A DNA stretch of 64,000 nucleotides, from NCBI GenBank assembly GCA_020724465.1, contig DYGX01000007.1:177408-241407 (forward strand), read 5' to 3'. Both the position numbers and the translations under genes were made by a program. Under the pieces are notes generated by a model. It saw only the letters and a program-made list of their open reading frames with translations. It made no database searches and was not told where the DNA came from. Position 1 is the stretch's first letter. Each line of letters opens with the position of its first letter. Below are positions 1 to 9,416 of this stretch, piece after piece. This DNA is from Thermoflexus sp. (GTDB lineage Bacteria > Chloroflexota > Anaerolineae > Aggregatilineales > Aggregatilineaceae).

Positions 1-3000
1 CAGCCGGAGCTGCCCGCCTTCCAGCAGCTCGCCGCGCCCGCTGAGCGTCCCCAGCGTGAAGCCCGGCACCTGCACCGCGCCGGTGAACCGCACGTCGCCG
101 GTGGCCTGCGTGAGCGAGCTGCGCAGCGTCGAGCCGATGTCGCTGAACGCGATCCGTCCGGGAATCGGCGCCTGGAACTGCCCGCGCGCCAGGAAGCTCC
201 CCCACACACCCTCGCCGACGGTGCCGACCAGCCCGAACGCCCGGCCGGTCGCGGTGGCGCGGCGCGCCTCGGTGTCGAGCCGCAGCACGGCCCCAGCCTC
301 GGCCCGGACCGGCGTCCCGCGCTGCTGCGGCTCGCCCGCCCGCTCGGCTTCCTCGCGCGGGCTGGGGAATCGGTCGTTGGGGTCGGTCCCGCGCCCCGGA
401 TCGCCGCCCACGCGCAGATTCGCGTCCAGCTCCAGCCGCGCGCCGACCGTCAGGGTCCCACTGGCCGAGCGCGATGGGTCGAGCAGGTTGTGAAGCTGCA
501 CGCTGCCCGAAACCGGGATCACGTCCGTGCGCAGGCGGATATCGGTCAGGCGGAACGGCCCCAACTCGACATCGTCATCCGTCTGCATCCCGCCCCGGTC
601 CGAACCCCGCACGGGGTTGTCGCGCGCGTAGCGGTAGAGGTTGGCGCCGTCCACCAGCCCGGCGGGGTCGGGGGCGGTCCAGCGGCCGAGCCACGGCGCG
701 TAATAACGCGCGCCCATGGCGTACAGGCAGGTCACGTCGTCCTGCTCGCGCCCGGTGTAGCGATAGCGCTTGCGCTGGACCTCGGCCAGCGTCCGCCCTG
801 CCTGATAAGACGTGGCGCCAAAGGGATAGAATTCCTCGTAGCTGACCACTGCCGCGGCGTGATCCAGCTCCAGCGCGGCGGAGTGCTGGTGGTTGCCATG
901 CTGGTAGCGGTGCAGCGTCTCGGGGACGGTCCCCGGCGCGTCGGTGTCAACCGTCTTGGTCTCGACCAGCGCGATCAGCCGCCGGTCGTCCATGATCGGC
1001 AGCGTTTCGCGCTCCAGCCGCAGCGCGCCGGATGCCATCACCCGGCGGCGGAACAGCTCCAGCCCGCCCAGGTAGAGCCGCTCCTCGCGCATCCCACCGC
1101 GTTCCACCACCACGCGGATACGCTGGCCCTGCGCGTCGTAAACGAAGTACGCCTCGCTGGTGCCGCGCCGGACATGCCGCAGGCGGTCGTTGAAATCCCA
1201 CTCGCTCAGGTCGAGGTGCGGCAGCATCAGGTTGCCGTGCGCGTCGTGCGCATAGGTGAACGTCGCGCCCCCGAGGCTGACCCGGTCAAGGCGGTTGCTA
1301 TCCGGCGCGTAGGTGTAGCTCTGCGTCCACTGCTGCAAGAAGGCGCCGTTCCCCGCGTGGTGAACGATCTCAAGCAGGTTGCCCACGTCGTCGTACTCAT
1401 AACGCTGCTGGTAGCGGCGCAGCGCGGCGCCGTCGCCGGGGTGCGGCAGATGGCGCCGGAACGTATCGCACGGGTCCGGCGGCTGGTTCTGGCCGATATG
1501 CTCGCGACCGCGCGCCAGCGTCAGCCGGTAAAGCGCGTCGTACTCAAACTGCTGCGCCGCGTCGACCACCGCGCCGTTGAAATACACCGCCGGCTGCGCG
1601 TCGTCGCGGATGGCGGTGATGTTGCCAACCGGATCGTAGGTGTAGCGCAGCCGCTGCAAGTCTTCAGTGACGGCGCCCTGCGGGCGCGTGGTGCGCAGCT
1701 CGATCAGGCGTAGAGTCAGCGGGTCGTAGGTGTAGGTCGTCACCGCGCCGTTGCCGTAGGCGATGCGCTCGCGGCTGCCGCGCGCGTCGTAGTCGATGTC
1801 CGTCACAAAGCGGGTGGGTGCCGCCGCGCCGCGCACCCGCACATCGACCGTTTCCAGCAGGCCCGCTTCGTTGTATCCCGGCGTGATGACGCTGGCCGGC
1901 AGCGCAGCGTGATGCGGCGTGCGCAGCTCGACTGGGCGGTTCAGCGCGTCGTAGGCGGTCCGCGTCTCGAACGTCTCCGCCTCAAGCAGCGCGAAAGGAT
2001 CCGCCACGTTCCAGTCGATTGTGTCCGCGTAGCTCGCCGCCAGCCGCCGCGTCGTGTGCAGGAGATTGCCCTTGAAGTCATAGCGCTCGTTCGTCACCAT
2101 GCCTGCCTGGTCGAACACCCGATAGACGCGCCCCAGCAGGTTGCGCGCCTGGGCGTCGGCGGGCGCGCCGGGCGACTCGCCGTAGATCGTGCGGGCGATC
2201 AGTTGCTCGGCGCCGCCCCCCGTGCGCAACCACTGGCGCACCGGGCGCTGAAGCGCGTCGTATTCCTGGCGAAAGCGGTGATCGCGGCTATCCCAGGCGT
2301 AGAGCGTGTTGCCCGCTGCGTTCGGAAGCTGGCGGCGCTCGCCGCCGTCCATGCTGATCTGCCGCGCGCGCAGGCCGCCCAGGCTGTAGGCGTAAGCCAT
2401 AACCGTGTTGCCGCGCGCATCGATCACGGCGAGCTGGTTGCCTTCGATGTCGAGCACGGTGCGGGTCGGGATCGGACCGGACCCGGCGTCGGCGACGGTG
2501 TAAATCACGCGGCCCAGCGCGTCCAGGTGCTCGACGGTGGGCGTGTCGGCGTGCCGGGCGGCGAGCCACGCAGCCCGCCGGTCCGGATCTGCCGGCTCCG
2601 GATCGGCGTCCGGGTCCGGGCGGCCCAGCGCGGCATACCACGCGCTCTCAAGCACGGTGTCGTTGCGGTCGTAGCGGGCGATCAGCCACGGTGAGAACGC
2701 GACGCGCTCGAACGTGCCGTCCGGCTGCTCGACGCGCACCAGGCGGCCCAGCGGGTCGTAGAAATGCAGCGACGTCACGCCAACCTCGACCAGCGCGCGC
2801 TCGCGCTCGAAGTCCGGCGTGGCGCTGAAATACGGCTCGTACTGCTTGACCACGCTACCCTTGTTGTTGAACACGGTCCGCCCGCTGCCCACCCAGCGCA
2901 GCGCGGGCGAAGTATCGACCTCGATCACTGCGCCGCTCGCGTCGAGCACGCGCGCCAACCCCGGCTCGGCCTGGCGCTTGGTCATCACCAGCCGCCCGTG

Positions 3001-6000
3001 CCCATCGGTGTATTCCAAGGTCACCTGCACCGGCGCGGCGGCTTCGTGACGCTCTTTGCGCTCGGTGCGCACCACGTTAGGCAATCCGGCGTTGAGCCAG
3101 CGCGTCAGATCGTAGTCGTAGCGCACGGTGGGGTCGTCGAGCGTGTCCCCCTCGCCCGCGCCGTCCGGACCGGCCAGCGCCAGCGCGCGGACGAAGCCCA
3201 GCTCATCGGCGGCGATGCGCGTCCGGTTGAGGTTCGGCCCGGTCTCAACGACCGGTGCCAGCAGGCGATAGTCGTTTTCGTAGGCGGTCACGTTCCCGGC
3301 AAAATCGGTGCGCGCCTCGACCAGCAGGTGATGGGCGTCGTAGGCCACGCTGGCCGTGTCGCCAAACGGGTTGATTTGCCGCACCGCCAGCAAAAAGGGC
3401 GTGCCGTATTCCACGCGGTCGGATGGCTGCCACCAGTTGGCGTCGCCCTCGCTGTGGACATAGCCCCCCTCAAGCAGCATGACGTCGGTCACGTCCGCGC
3501 CGTACAGCGCGGCGAGCAGCCCCGGCGTGAACGCCAGCCGCAGCGACTGCCGGACCAGCGCCCGCGCCTGGATCGTCCCCAGTGGCAGCGCGGCTGTCCC
3601 GGCGTCGTCGTAGAACAGCGTGCGCGTGTGCTCGACCAGCCGCTTCTGCGGCGAGCCATCCGGCGCGGCCTCGTAGGCCAGCCCGGCGGCAGCTTGCGCG
3701 GCGGCGCGAAGCTCGTCCACCGCGAAGATCGCGCCCGCTGGAGTCACGCCAGTTAGCTCGTAGGTGCGCGCCTGATACGGCACGCGCAGGCGATAGGCGG
3801 CGGGTGTGATGACGTCGTTGGTGAAATCGGTGACGGTGTAGAGCACGCTCAACCGGTTCTGCTCGGCCTGGACGGCGGCGGGCAAGGCCGGGTCGCTCGC
3901 GCCGCGCCCATAGCCGACGCTGGCCGCTTGCGTCACGTTGCCGTACCCGTCCACCGCCAGGGTGAGCGTATGCGTCACACGCGGCTCGGCCAGGCCGCGC
4001 TCGTCGTGCACGGTCAACGCTTCGCGCTGCGTCACCAGGAAAACGGCGTAGCGGTTGCCGCCGCGCGGCTGGACGCGATCCACCCGGTAACTCGTCTGCG
4101 CGGCAGTGTACGGCTCCCCGGCTGCGGGCGTGCCGTCCAGCGCGTAGATCTCCTGGCGCAGCACGCGGCCCTTGCAGGCGCGCGCGGCCTCGCGCCGCTC
4201 GTCCGGCGACAGATCGGCGGGCAGCACGGGATCGGGCAGGCGCAGGCCGGGCGGGTCGGGGTGCGCTTCGTCGGTGAAACGGCTGATCAGGCGCTCGTGA
4301 TCGAGCAGCGCGCCGGTGTGGTACCAGGTTCGCGTCAGAACCGGCGGCTGGTGCAGCGGCTCCTCGACCACGTTGGCCGCCCCGCGCCGCGCCCAATGCG
4401 CGAACGTCTCGCTGTCCACCCGGTCCACACGCCCAAACCCCCGAAACTCGCGCTCGGTGGTGTCGTAATAGCCGTGATGGTAGGTGTAATGAGTCACCAG
4501 CTCGGTTTCGGTCACGCCGTCGCGCACGGTGACGCCGGTCACCACCTGCACCGGGAACGGCAGCCGCGTCGCCCAGGGCGTGCCCGCCTGCTGATCGTCC
4601 AGATAGAAGCGCGTCGAAGGCGCGTACTCAACTGCGACCTGCTTGCCCATCCCGTTGTCGTATTCGGTCAACAGGTGCGGTTTGCGCCCGCCCATCAGGT
4701 CGATATAGCGCAGCGGCGACGCGGCGTCGGCGGGCGCAGGCGACGACCACACCAGGCAGACCGTGCCGCTGCCCAGCACATCGGCGGTCTGGACCGCCAC
4801 CAACCCGTCCACGCCGGGGAAGGTGCCGATCACGCGCGGCTCGGCGCTCCAGCCGTTGCCGCTGTGATTGAGCCAGATGCAGCAGCCGCCCCGCCCGAAA
4901 TAGATCGCGTCTGCCGTGCCGGAGCCGTCCACATCCGCCAGACGCAGCCAGCGCAGGTCGAAGCCGTCCGGCGCGTCAAAGTGCGGGGCGCGGTTCATCG
5001 CCACCTTCGCCCCGAACAGCCCATAGCCCAGGTTCGGCCAGTAGCACAGCTCGCCGTTGCGCACGCGCACGATGTCCACCAGCCCGTCGCCGTTCATGTC
5101 GGCCAGGTGGATCGCCTGCTCGGCGTCGGCGAAGATCACGGCGGGGCCGGTATCCTCGTCCATCGTCCGCCGCACAAAGCGCGACGCGCTCCAGCCTGCG
5201 TCGCCCAGGGCCGGGTACCAGACCAGCGCCTGATCTTCGGTGATGACCAGATCGGCGATGCCGTCGCCGGTCACATCGAGGAATTTCACGTTCGGGTCGG
5301 TCAGGTCGATGGACGGCAGCGAGGCAAAGGCGCGGAACGGCTCCCATTCTCCGCTCTGTGCCAGCGCGAAAAAGCCGCGCGGCTCGTCGCTCAGGCTGAC
5401 CAGCGCGCGCGTCCCATCACCACGCACGTCCTGGATCTGCACCGCGCTCCCCAGCCCGGTGAACGAGGGTTTCGGTGCCACCTGCCGCGCCGGAGCAAAC
5501 ACCCCGCCGCCCAGGTTGTGCTGGTAGAACCAGCCGGTCCCCTGCTCGCTGAGGATGCCCGCCAGCCCCTCGCCGTAGAGGTCCACAAACTGGTACGCCT
5601 GCCCGTCTACCCCCGCAGGCAGATCGGCGCGGCTGTCCGCATCGAGCGTCCGCACCGTGTCGTCCCAGGCGTGCGGCTGATAGGCGAAGGTGAGCGGCGG
5701 CAGCGACCGACAGGTGTAACCGGCGCCATCGCGCCGGTAGCCGCGCAGCGTGATCGCGCGCAGGAACGAGAAACCCGGCGCGTCGTCGTAGTCGAGATCG
5801 AGCGAGCGCGCCAGCTCGACCGCATCAAAGGCGTGGAACAGCATCACGCGGCGGCAGCGGCGGTAGGTTCGCACATCGAACCCGGCCCGATACCACGAGA
5901 ACGGATCGGGGCGCACGGCCCACGCGCCGCCGTCGTCGGGCATCGGATCGGCGTCGTAGCGGAACTGCCCGCCGCCCAGGTCGGCCAGCGCTTCGCTGTG

Positions 6001-6870
6001 ATCGTGCTCGCCGTAGTCAAACACAAGCTGGAACAGGAAATCATCCGCGCCGGGCAGCGCCGCGCCAAAGACGTAGGGCGTGCGGTTGCCGTACAGCACG
6101 CGCTTGATGTAGCGCCCGCCGACCCCCGTCCGCCCATCCAGCCGGTGCGCCTCGCTGAGCGCGGGTGCGACACCGGTCAGGTCCTCAGCCTTGTAGAGGT
6201 AGTGGATGCAGTTGCCCCGGTCGTCGTAGCTCCATTCGAGCAGCCAGCGAAACACACGTGCCGGGTCAGCCGGGTCGCTCAGGCGAGCGGCAGACGAGCG
6301 CCCGAAGATGCTGGTCACATTCTGCGGCGTGACGCTGCGCCAGTGCGCCTCGCCCGTGTCGGCGTTTTCCCAGCGCTCGATCCGCGCGAAACCGCCCTCG
6401 ACGCGCGGGCGATAGCGCCGCACCCGATGAAGCACGCCGTCCTCGTCGGGGCGGGTATCCTCGACGGGATCGCCGCCATCCAGCGCGGGCACGAGGTCGT
6501 CCAGGCCGGTCAGCACAAACGTGTCGCTGGCGTGCGCGTCATCGTACTGCGGCAGTTCGCGCTCGGTTTTGCGCCCCACCGAGGGAATCTCGACGGTCCA
6601 CCCCAGCCCAAAGGGCCCGTTGCCCACGCCGGAGTTGTAGGCCAGCGCCAGCTCCGGCTGGAAGCCGCTCCGCGCGGGAGCGACCGGCAGCGGCAGGCGG
6701 AAGGTGGCCGCGCCGTTCATGGCGCTGACTTCAAACCGTTCTTCGACGCTGCGGATCGCCCCGCCACCTTGCGGCAGCGCCACAGCAGGCAGCGAAAAAC
6801 GCGCGTCCGGGCGATCGGAAGCACCTTCTGGCTCGGGTGGCAAGGCGGATGCAGCAGGCTGTGGGAACAT
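1..6870 (-). CDS. SpvB / TcdB-midregion / RHS-repeat giant protein (Tc-toxin B+C-like), 3' end outside window
   Basis: One uninterrupted minus-strand reading frame of 2290 codons starts at ATG 6870 and leaves the window without a stop. Residues about 30-95 carry the SpvB signature (LPQGGGAIRS, then GNGPFGLGW). Residues about 420-690 hold FG-GAP/VCBS-like repeats typical of the TcdB middle region (LDVTGDGIADLVIT at about 531; similar DMNGDG and DVDGSG units follow). About 790-815 has the TcdB mid-C motif GYYDTTEREFRGFG. From about 1090 to 2030 there are YD/RHS repeats (EYDALQRP, AYDALNRP), then the RHS core RYRYTGREQDD at 2035. The autocleavage-type motif DPAG...DRGG places Asp at 2068 and 2091, though the second usual Pro is Arg. 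In ABC toxins, B and C form a cocoon that encapsulates a C-terminal payload; here B- and C-like parts are one chain. About 195 visible post-core residues are Gly/Thr/Arg-rich and resemble no toxin I know. No signal peptide seen. Confidence 0.9.
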   Translation of the reverse strand, partial: MFPQPAASALPPEPEGASDRPDARFSLPAVALPQGGGAIRSVEERFEVSAMNGAATFRLPLPVAPARSGFQPELALAYNSGVGNGPFGLGWTVEIPSVGRKTERELPQYDDAHASDTFVLTGLDDLVPALDGGDPVEDTRPDEDGVLHRVRRYRPRVEGGFARIERWENADTGEAHWRSVTPQNVTSIFGRSSAARLSDPADPARVFRWLLEWSYDDRGNCIHYLYKAEDLTGVAPALSEAHRLDGRTGVGGRYIKRVLYGNRTPYVFGAALPGADDFLFQLVFDYGEHDHSEALADLGGGQFRYDADPMPDDGGAWAVRPDPFSWYRAGFDVRTYRRCRRVMLFHAFDAVELARSLDLDYDDAPGFSFLRAITLRGYRRDGAGYTCRSLPPLTFAYQPHAWDDTVRTLDADSRADLPAGVDGQAYQFVDLYGEGLAGILSEQGTGWFYQHNLGGGVFAPARQVAPKPSFTGLGSAVQIQDVRGDGTRALVSLSDEPRGFFALAQSGEWEPFRAFASLPSIDLTDPNVKFLDVTGDGIADLVITEDQALVWYPALGDAGWSASRFVRRTMDEDTGPAVIFADAEQAIHLADMNGDGLVDIVRVRNGELCYWPNLGYGLFGAKVAMNRAPHFDAPDGFDLRWLRLADVDGSGTADAIYFGRGGCCIWLNHSGNGWSAEPRVIGTFPGVDGLVAVQTADVLGSGTVCLVWSSPAPADAASPLRYIDLMGGRKPHLLTEYDNGMGKQVAVEYAPSTRFYLDDQQAGTPWATRLPFPVQVVTGVTVRDGVTETELVTHYTYHHGYYDTTEREFRGFGRVDRVDSETFAHWARRGAANVVEEPLHQPPVLTRTWYHTGALLDHERLISRFTDEAHPDPPGLRLPDPVLPADLSPDERREAARACKGRVLRQEIYALDGTPAAGEPYTAAQTSYRVDRVQPRGGNRYAVFLVTQREALTVHDERGLAEPRVTHTLTLAVDGYGNVTQAASVGYGRGASDPALPAAVQAEQNRLSVLYTVTDFTNDVITPAAYRLRVPYQARTYELTGVTPAGAIFAVDELRAAAQAAAGLAYEAAPDGSPQKRLVEHTRTLFYDDAGTAALPLGTIQARALVRQSLRLAFTPGLLAALYGADVTDVMLLEGGYVHSEGDANWWQPSDRVEYGTPFLLAVRQINPFGDTASVAYDAHHLLVEARTDFAGNVTAYENDYRLLAPVVETGPNLNRTRIAADELGFVRALALAGPDGAGEGDTLDDPTVRYDYDLTRWLNAGLPNVVRTERKERHEAAAPVQVTLEYTDGHGRLVMTKRQAEPGLARVLDASGAVIEVDTSPALRWVGSGRTVFNNKGSVVKQYEPYFSATPDFERERALVEVGVTSLHFYDPLGRLVRVEQPDGTFERVAFSPWLIARYDRNDTVLESAWYAALGRPDPDADPEPADPDRRAAWLAARHADTPTVEHLDALGRVIYTVADAGSGPIPTRTVLDIEGNQLAVIDARGNTVMAYAYSLGGLRARQISMDGGERRQLPNAAGNTLYAWDSRDHRFRQEYDALQRPVRQWLRTGGGAEQLIARTIYGESPGAPADAQARNLLGRVYRVFDQAGMVTNERYDFKGNLLHTTRRLAASYADTIDWNVADPFALLEAETFETRTAYDALNRPVELRTPHHAALPASVITPGYNEAGLLETVDVRVRGAAAPTRFVTDIDYDARGSRERIAYGNGAVTTYTYDPLTLRLIELRTTRPQGAVTEDLQRLRYTYDPVGNITAIRDDAQPAVYFNGAVVDAAQQFEYDALYRLTLARGREHIGQNQPPDPCDTFRRHLPHPGDGAALRRYQQRYEYDDVGNLLEIVHHAGNGAFLQQWTQSYTYAPDSNRLDRVSLGGATFTYAHDAHGNLMLPHLDLSEWDFNDRLRHVRRGTSEAYFVYDAQGQRIRVVVERGGMREERLYLGGLELFRRRVMASGALRLERETLPIMDDRRLIALVETKTVDTDAPGTVPETLHRYQHGNHQHSAALELDHAAAVVSYEEFYPFGATSYQAGRTLAEVQRKRYRYTGREQDDVTCLYAMGARYYAPWLGRWTAPDPAGLVDGANLYRYARDNPVRGSDRGGMQTDDDVELGPFRLTDIRLRTDVIPVSGSVQLHNLLDPSRSASGTLTVGARLELDANLRVGGDPGRGTDPNDRFPSPREEAERAGEPQQRGTPVRAEAGAVLRLDTEARRATATGRAFGLVGTVGEGVWGSFLARGQFQAPIPGRIAFSDIGSTLRSSLTQATGDVRFTGAVQVPGFTLGTLSGRGELLEGGQLRL

Positions 6871-7046
6871 GGCAAACCCCTTCGGCTGGCACGAGTCAAC
6901 GGCGGGCGGCGGACGGGGCAGGCCGCGCTTGTTTGTTCCGGTTAGGTTTAGTTGTATAAAAGCGCGCGCCGGGCGTTTATCACATGCGGGGACGGGATCG
7001 GGCCGTCAATCGCGGCGGCGCGGCGAGCGCCGGTACTGCGGGGGGA

Positions 7047-7074
7047 TTGCCCGTGTGAGAAACGTTACTATAAT
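7047..7074 (+). promoter_or_regulatory. Putative sigma-70 promoter of the small secreted protein gene
   Basis: TTGCCC at 7047-7052, a 16-bp spacer and a perfect TATAAT at 7069-7074 lie about 70 bp upstream of ATG 7143. This is the only strong element I see in the 272-bp divergent gap 6871-7142, whose right part is clearly AT-rich. No convincing minus-strand promoter for the RHS gene was identified. Confidence 0.5.
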
Positions 7075-7142
7075 ATGTTTAATACATATCTATATTAAAT
7101 CGCTGATGTCGTACTGTGAGAATTGAGAGGAGCGTATCGATC

Positions 7143-7436
7143 ATGAAAAAACTGCTGGTTATCCTGGTCCTGATCGGCGTGCTTGTGCCGGCGGTGGCGC
7201 AGGCGGCGGTCAACAAGTTCAGTTTCAACGACGTCATCTTCCCGGACGGCACGCTGGGCGAGCTGGAAGCAGGCAGCAAGATCACCCAGAAAAGCACGTT
7301 CACCTCGTGCAGCTACTTCTCCGACGATTACGCAGACTATCTTGGGTATTTCCAGAGCGGCGAGTTCGCGTCCGAGGATGCCGCCGAAGTGCTGGCATTC
7401 TGCCTGGCGCACTACGACGAGCGCGAGACGTCCTAG
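7143..7436 (+). CDS. Small secreted protein of unknown function
   Basis: Encodes 97 residues. ATG 7143 is chosen over an in-frame GTG at 7116 because GAGAGGAG (7125-7132) is correctly spaced and the protein then begins with a clean signal peptide: MKK, a hydrophobic stretch LLVILVLIGVLVPAV and a cleavage site near AQA. The mature part is about 76 residues, acidic, with Cys in TSCSYF and AFCLAH that could form one disulfide. I recognise no family. It is transcribed divergently from the giant SpvB-RHS gene and has its own promoter. A role linked to that protein is possible by position only. Confidence 0.65.
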   Translation: MKKLLVILVLIGVLVPAVAQAAVNKFSFNDVIFPDGTLGELEAGSKITQKSTFTSCSYFSDDYADYLGYFQSGEFASEDAAEVLAFCLAHYDERETS

Positions 7437-7454
7437 CGATCGCACGCTGGCTCC

Positions 7455-7495
7455 GTGCCGCCCGTCGGACCGCTGAGAAGTCTGGCGGGCGGCAC
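7455..7495. terminator. Inverted repeat between convergent genes, possible bidirectional terminator
   Basis: Perfect 10-bp arms GTGCCGCCCG (7455-7464) and CGGGCGGCAC (7486-7495) with a 21-nt loop lie between the stop of the small secreted protein (7436) and the stop of the convergent membrane protein gene (7505). There is no U-tract on either side, so termination is inferred from position and pairing only. Confidence 0.4.
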
Positions 7496-7504
7496 AATTC
7501 GCCC

Positions 7505-8752
7505 CTACCACCAGGACGGCCCCGGCAGCAGGGCTTCGCTCAGATACCACGCCACACCGGCGGCCAGGTGCAGCGCCAGCGCTCCCGCGCACGCCATCGC
7601 CCGCCAGGACGGGCCGCGCCGGTCCGTTCCCAACTCCTGCCGAATGAGCAGGCGCATGGTCACGATTACCAGGATCAGCAGCGTCACCTGCGCGCCCCAG
7701 AAGAAGTTGCCATCACCCGGCATCCCGGATTCGGCCAGTAGATAGACATATGCCAGCGCGACGCCCAGCGCCAGCCAGGCCAGCACCACAGACCAATCGC
7801 GGAGCGCGGGGCGCAGGTATAGCACGCTCACCAGGCCCGGAAACACCAGTGACAGGGCCAGCTTGGCAAAAATGTAGTTGGGTTCGAACATGCGCGCCAC
7901 GGTCAGCGGCGAGAAGATCACACTGTTGTTTTCACTGGACTCATATGTAAACCAGAATTGCAGTCCAAGCACCACCACCCCCGGCAGCAGGATTCCAAAC
8001 AGGATCAGTGGGGTGTCCACCGGCTGGCGGCGCAGCCAACGCAGGGCCAGCAATCCGCCCATCACGGGCAGCAGCGCAAGCGTGTAATTCGGCTTGGCGT
8101 ACGTTGCCAGCACGGTCAGCACAGCCGCAACCGGCACAGCCCAGGCGCGATTCACACCCGCCGCTGCGTCCAGCGCCTTGACCGCGTAGAGGAACAGCAG
8201 CAGCGCGAAAGGTCGCAGCAGGGTGACGGTCGGGTTGTGATAGACAATGGGCGTGATGTAGCCCAGATACAGGTTTTCGCGGTGCCAGGTGCGGAATGTG
8301 AGCGGCGCCACCAGCAGCACCACGAGCGTGAGCAGCGCGGCGATCAATCCCGTTGTTGCCCGGTCCGGCTCCGGCAGCGCGCGATACAACAGATGATAGA
8401 CGGTGAGAGCGAGCGCCGCGGTCGCCAGCAGGCTCACCACGATAGCGCCCTGCGCGTGGTCGATGCTCGGCAGAAGCGCCACACCGTAGACCAGCGCCTG
8501 AAACAGGTAGGCGGGCCGGTACGATCCTTCGATCTTGACCCCGCCCGGGTGAAACTCCCCTTCGGCCAGCAGGCGCGCCCAGCGGATATGTGTCGGATAA
8601 TCGAACGGGCGCACGTAGACCTGGTTGAGCAGCGCCACCCCGTGCAGCACCATCACAACAGTCAACATCAACGCTACAGATCGCCACCAGCCGCGCACTC
8701 GCAGCCCCTCAAGCTGCACGCCTGCCTCGATCCGGTTGACCAGCGTAGTCAT
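7505..8752 (-). CDS. Polytopic membrane protein of unknown function
   Basis: A 415-residue protein with roughly ten hydrophobic segments. After the first segment comes a polar stretch with Asp and Arg (RPFDYPTHIRWARLL), an arrangement that resembles GT-C type glycosyltransferases, but I cannot identify the usual catalytic motif with confidence. ATG 8752 follows a GGGGGAG stretch. The gene lies 42 bp downstream of the YrdB-like gene on the same strand, so the two are probably cotranscribed. Function is unknown; a dolichol/undecaprenyl-phosphate-sugar transferase is one guess. Confidence 0.7.
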   Translation of the reverse strand: MTTLVNRIEAGVQLEGLRVRGWWRSVALMLTVVMVLHGVALLNQVYVRPFDYPTHIRWARLLAEGEFHPGGVKIEGSYRPAYLFQALVYGVALLPSIDHAQGAIVVSLLATAALALTVYHLLYRALPEPDRATTGLIAALLTLVVLLVAPLTFRTWHRENLYLGYITPIVYHNPTVTLLRPFALLLFLYAVKALDAAAGVNRAWAVPVAAVLTVLATYAKPNYTLALLPVMGGLLALRWLRRQPVDTPLILFGILLPGVVVLGLQFWFTYESSENNSVIFSPLTVARMFEPNYIFAKLALSLVFPGLVSVLYLRPALRDWSVVLAWLALGVALAYVYLLAESGMPGDGNFFWGAQVTLLILVIVTMRLLIRQELGTDRRGPSWRAMACAGALALHLAAGVAWYLSEALLPGPSWW

Positions 8753-8794
8753 GACTCCCCCTCAACCAGTCGCGTAATAGAAGTATTTTGACAG

Positions 8795-9229
8795 CTACGT
8801 GCGTCTCAGCAGCCAGCGTATGCGGTCGTACGACGCCGCGTAATGAAGCACCACAATGATCCCGAAAATCAGCGCCGGGCGAGGCTGCCCCGCCAGCGCC
8901 AGCAGCCAGACCGCCCCGCCAAAGAAAAGCGCCTCAATTGCCAGCCGGACCACGCCCGGCACCGCGACCCGCACGTCGCGCGGCTCGGCAGGCGTGCGGA
9001 ACGCTTCCCCCAGCGTGCCGGTCGATTCTTGAAAGGACTGTACCATGCGCTCCATGTCGCCCGGCACGCGAAACGTCACCCACAGCGCCGCCGCGATCAG
9101 CGGCAGGCCCAGCGCGGCGACCCAGCGCCACACGCCGTCGTTCTGCGTCCAGCCCCAGTACGCTATCGCGCCCAACGCGACCAGTTCCAACAGAAAGCGC
9201 AGCGTCAGATTTAGCGGATGATTGCTCAT
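8795..9229 (-). CDS. YrdB-family (DUF2568) membrane protein
   Basis: Encodes 144 residues with about four transmembrane segments. The start FLLELVALGAIAYWGW, the central VTFRVPGD and the end of the type HYAASYDRIRWLL match the small YrdB/DUF2568 family, whose function is unknown. A longer in-frame start at 9481 would run through the promoter and coding start of the divergent GH4 gene, so ATG 9229 is used; AGGAGG lies 13 nt upstream of it, rather far. It is first in a likely two-gene operon with the downstream membrane protein. Confidence 0.75.
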   Translation of the reverse strand: MSNHPLNLTLRFLLELVALGAIAYWGWTQNDGVWRWVAALGLPLIAAALWVTFRVPGDMERMVQSFQESTGTLGEAFRTPAEPRDVRVAVPGVVRLAIEALFFGGAVWLLALAGQPRPALIFGIIVVLHYAASYDRIRWLLRRT

Positions 9230-9416
9230 AGCGGTGTATTTGCCTCCTGGGATGTGACCCGACGCCAGCCGCGATTGAGTCTCTACTATAGCGAAATCAA
9301 GCCCTGCGCGACACCGCGGATAGCAATGCAGCGCGGCGCGGGTATGATTAACGCCGTGCGAGGTGAGGCGCTGAGCGTTCCCTCGCCTGCGTCCAGCCCT
9401 GTTTGAGGAGTGAGAG

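Noticed and set aside
3928..6945. A 1005-codon open frame on the plus strand
   Set aside because: It is the antisense shadow of the SpvB-RHS gene in GC-rich DNA; it has no domain signatures, while the minus strand frame has several.
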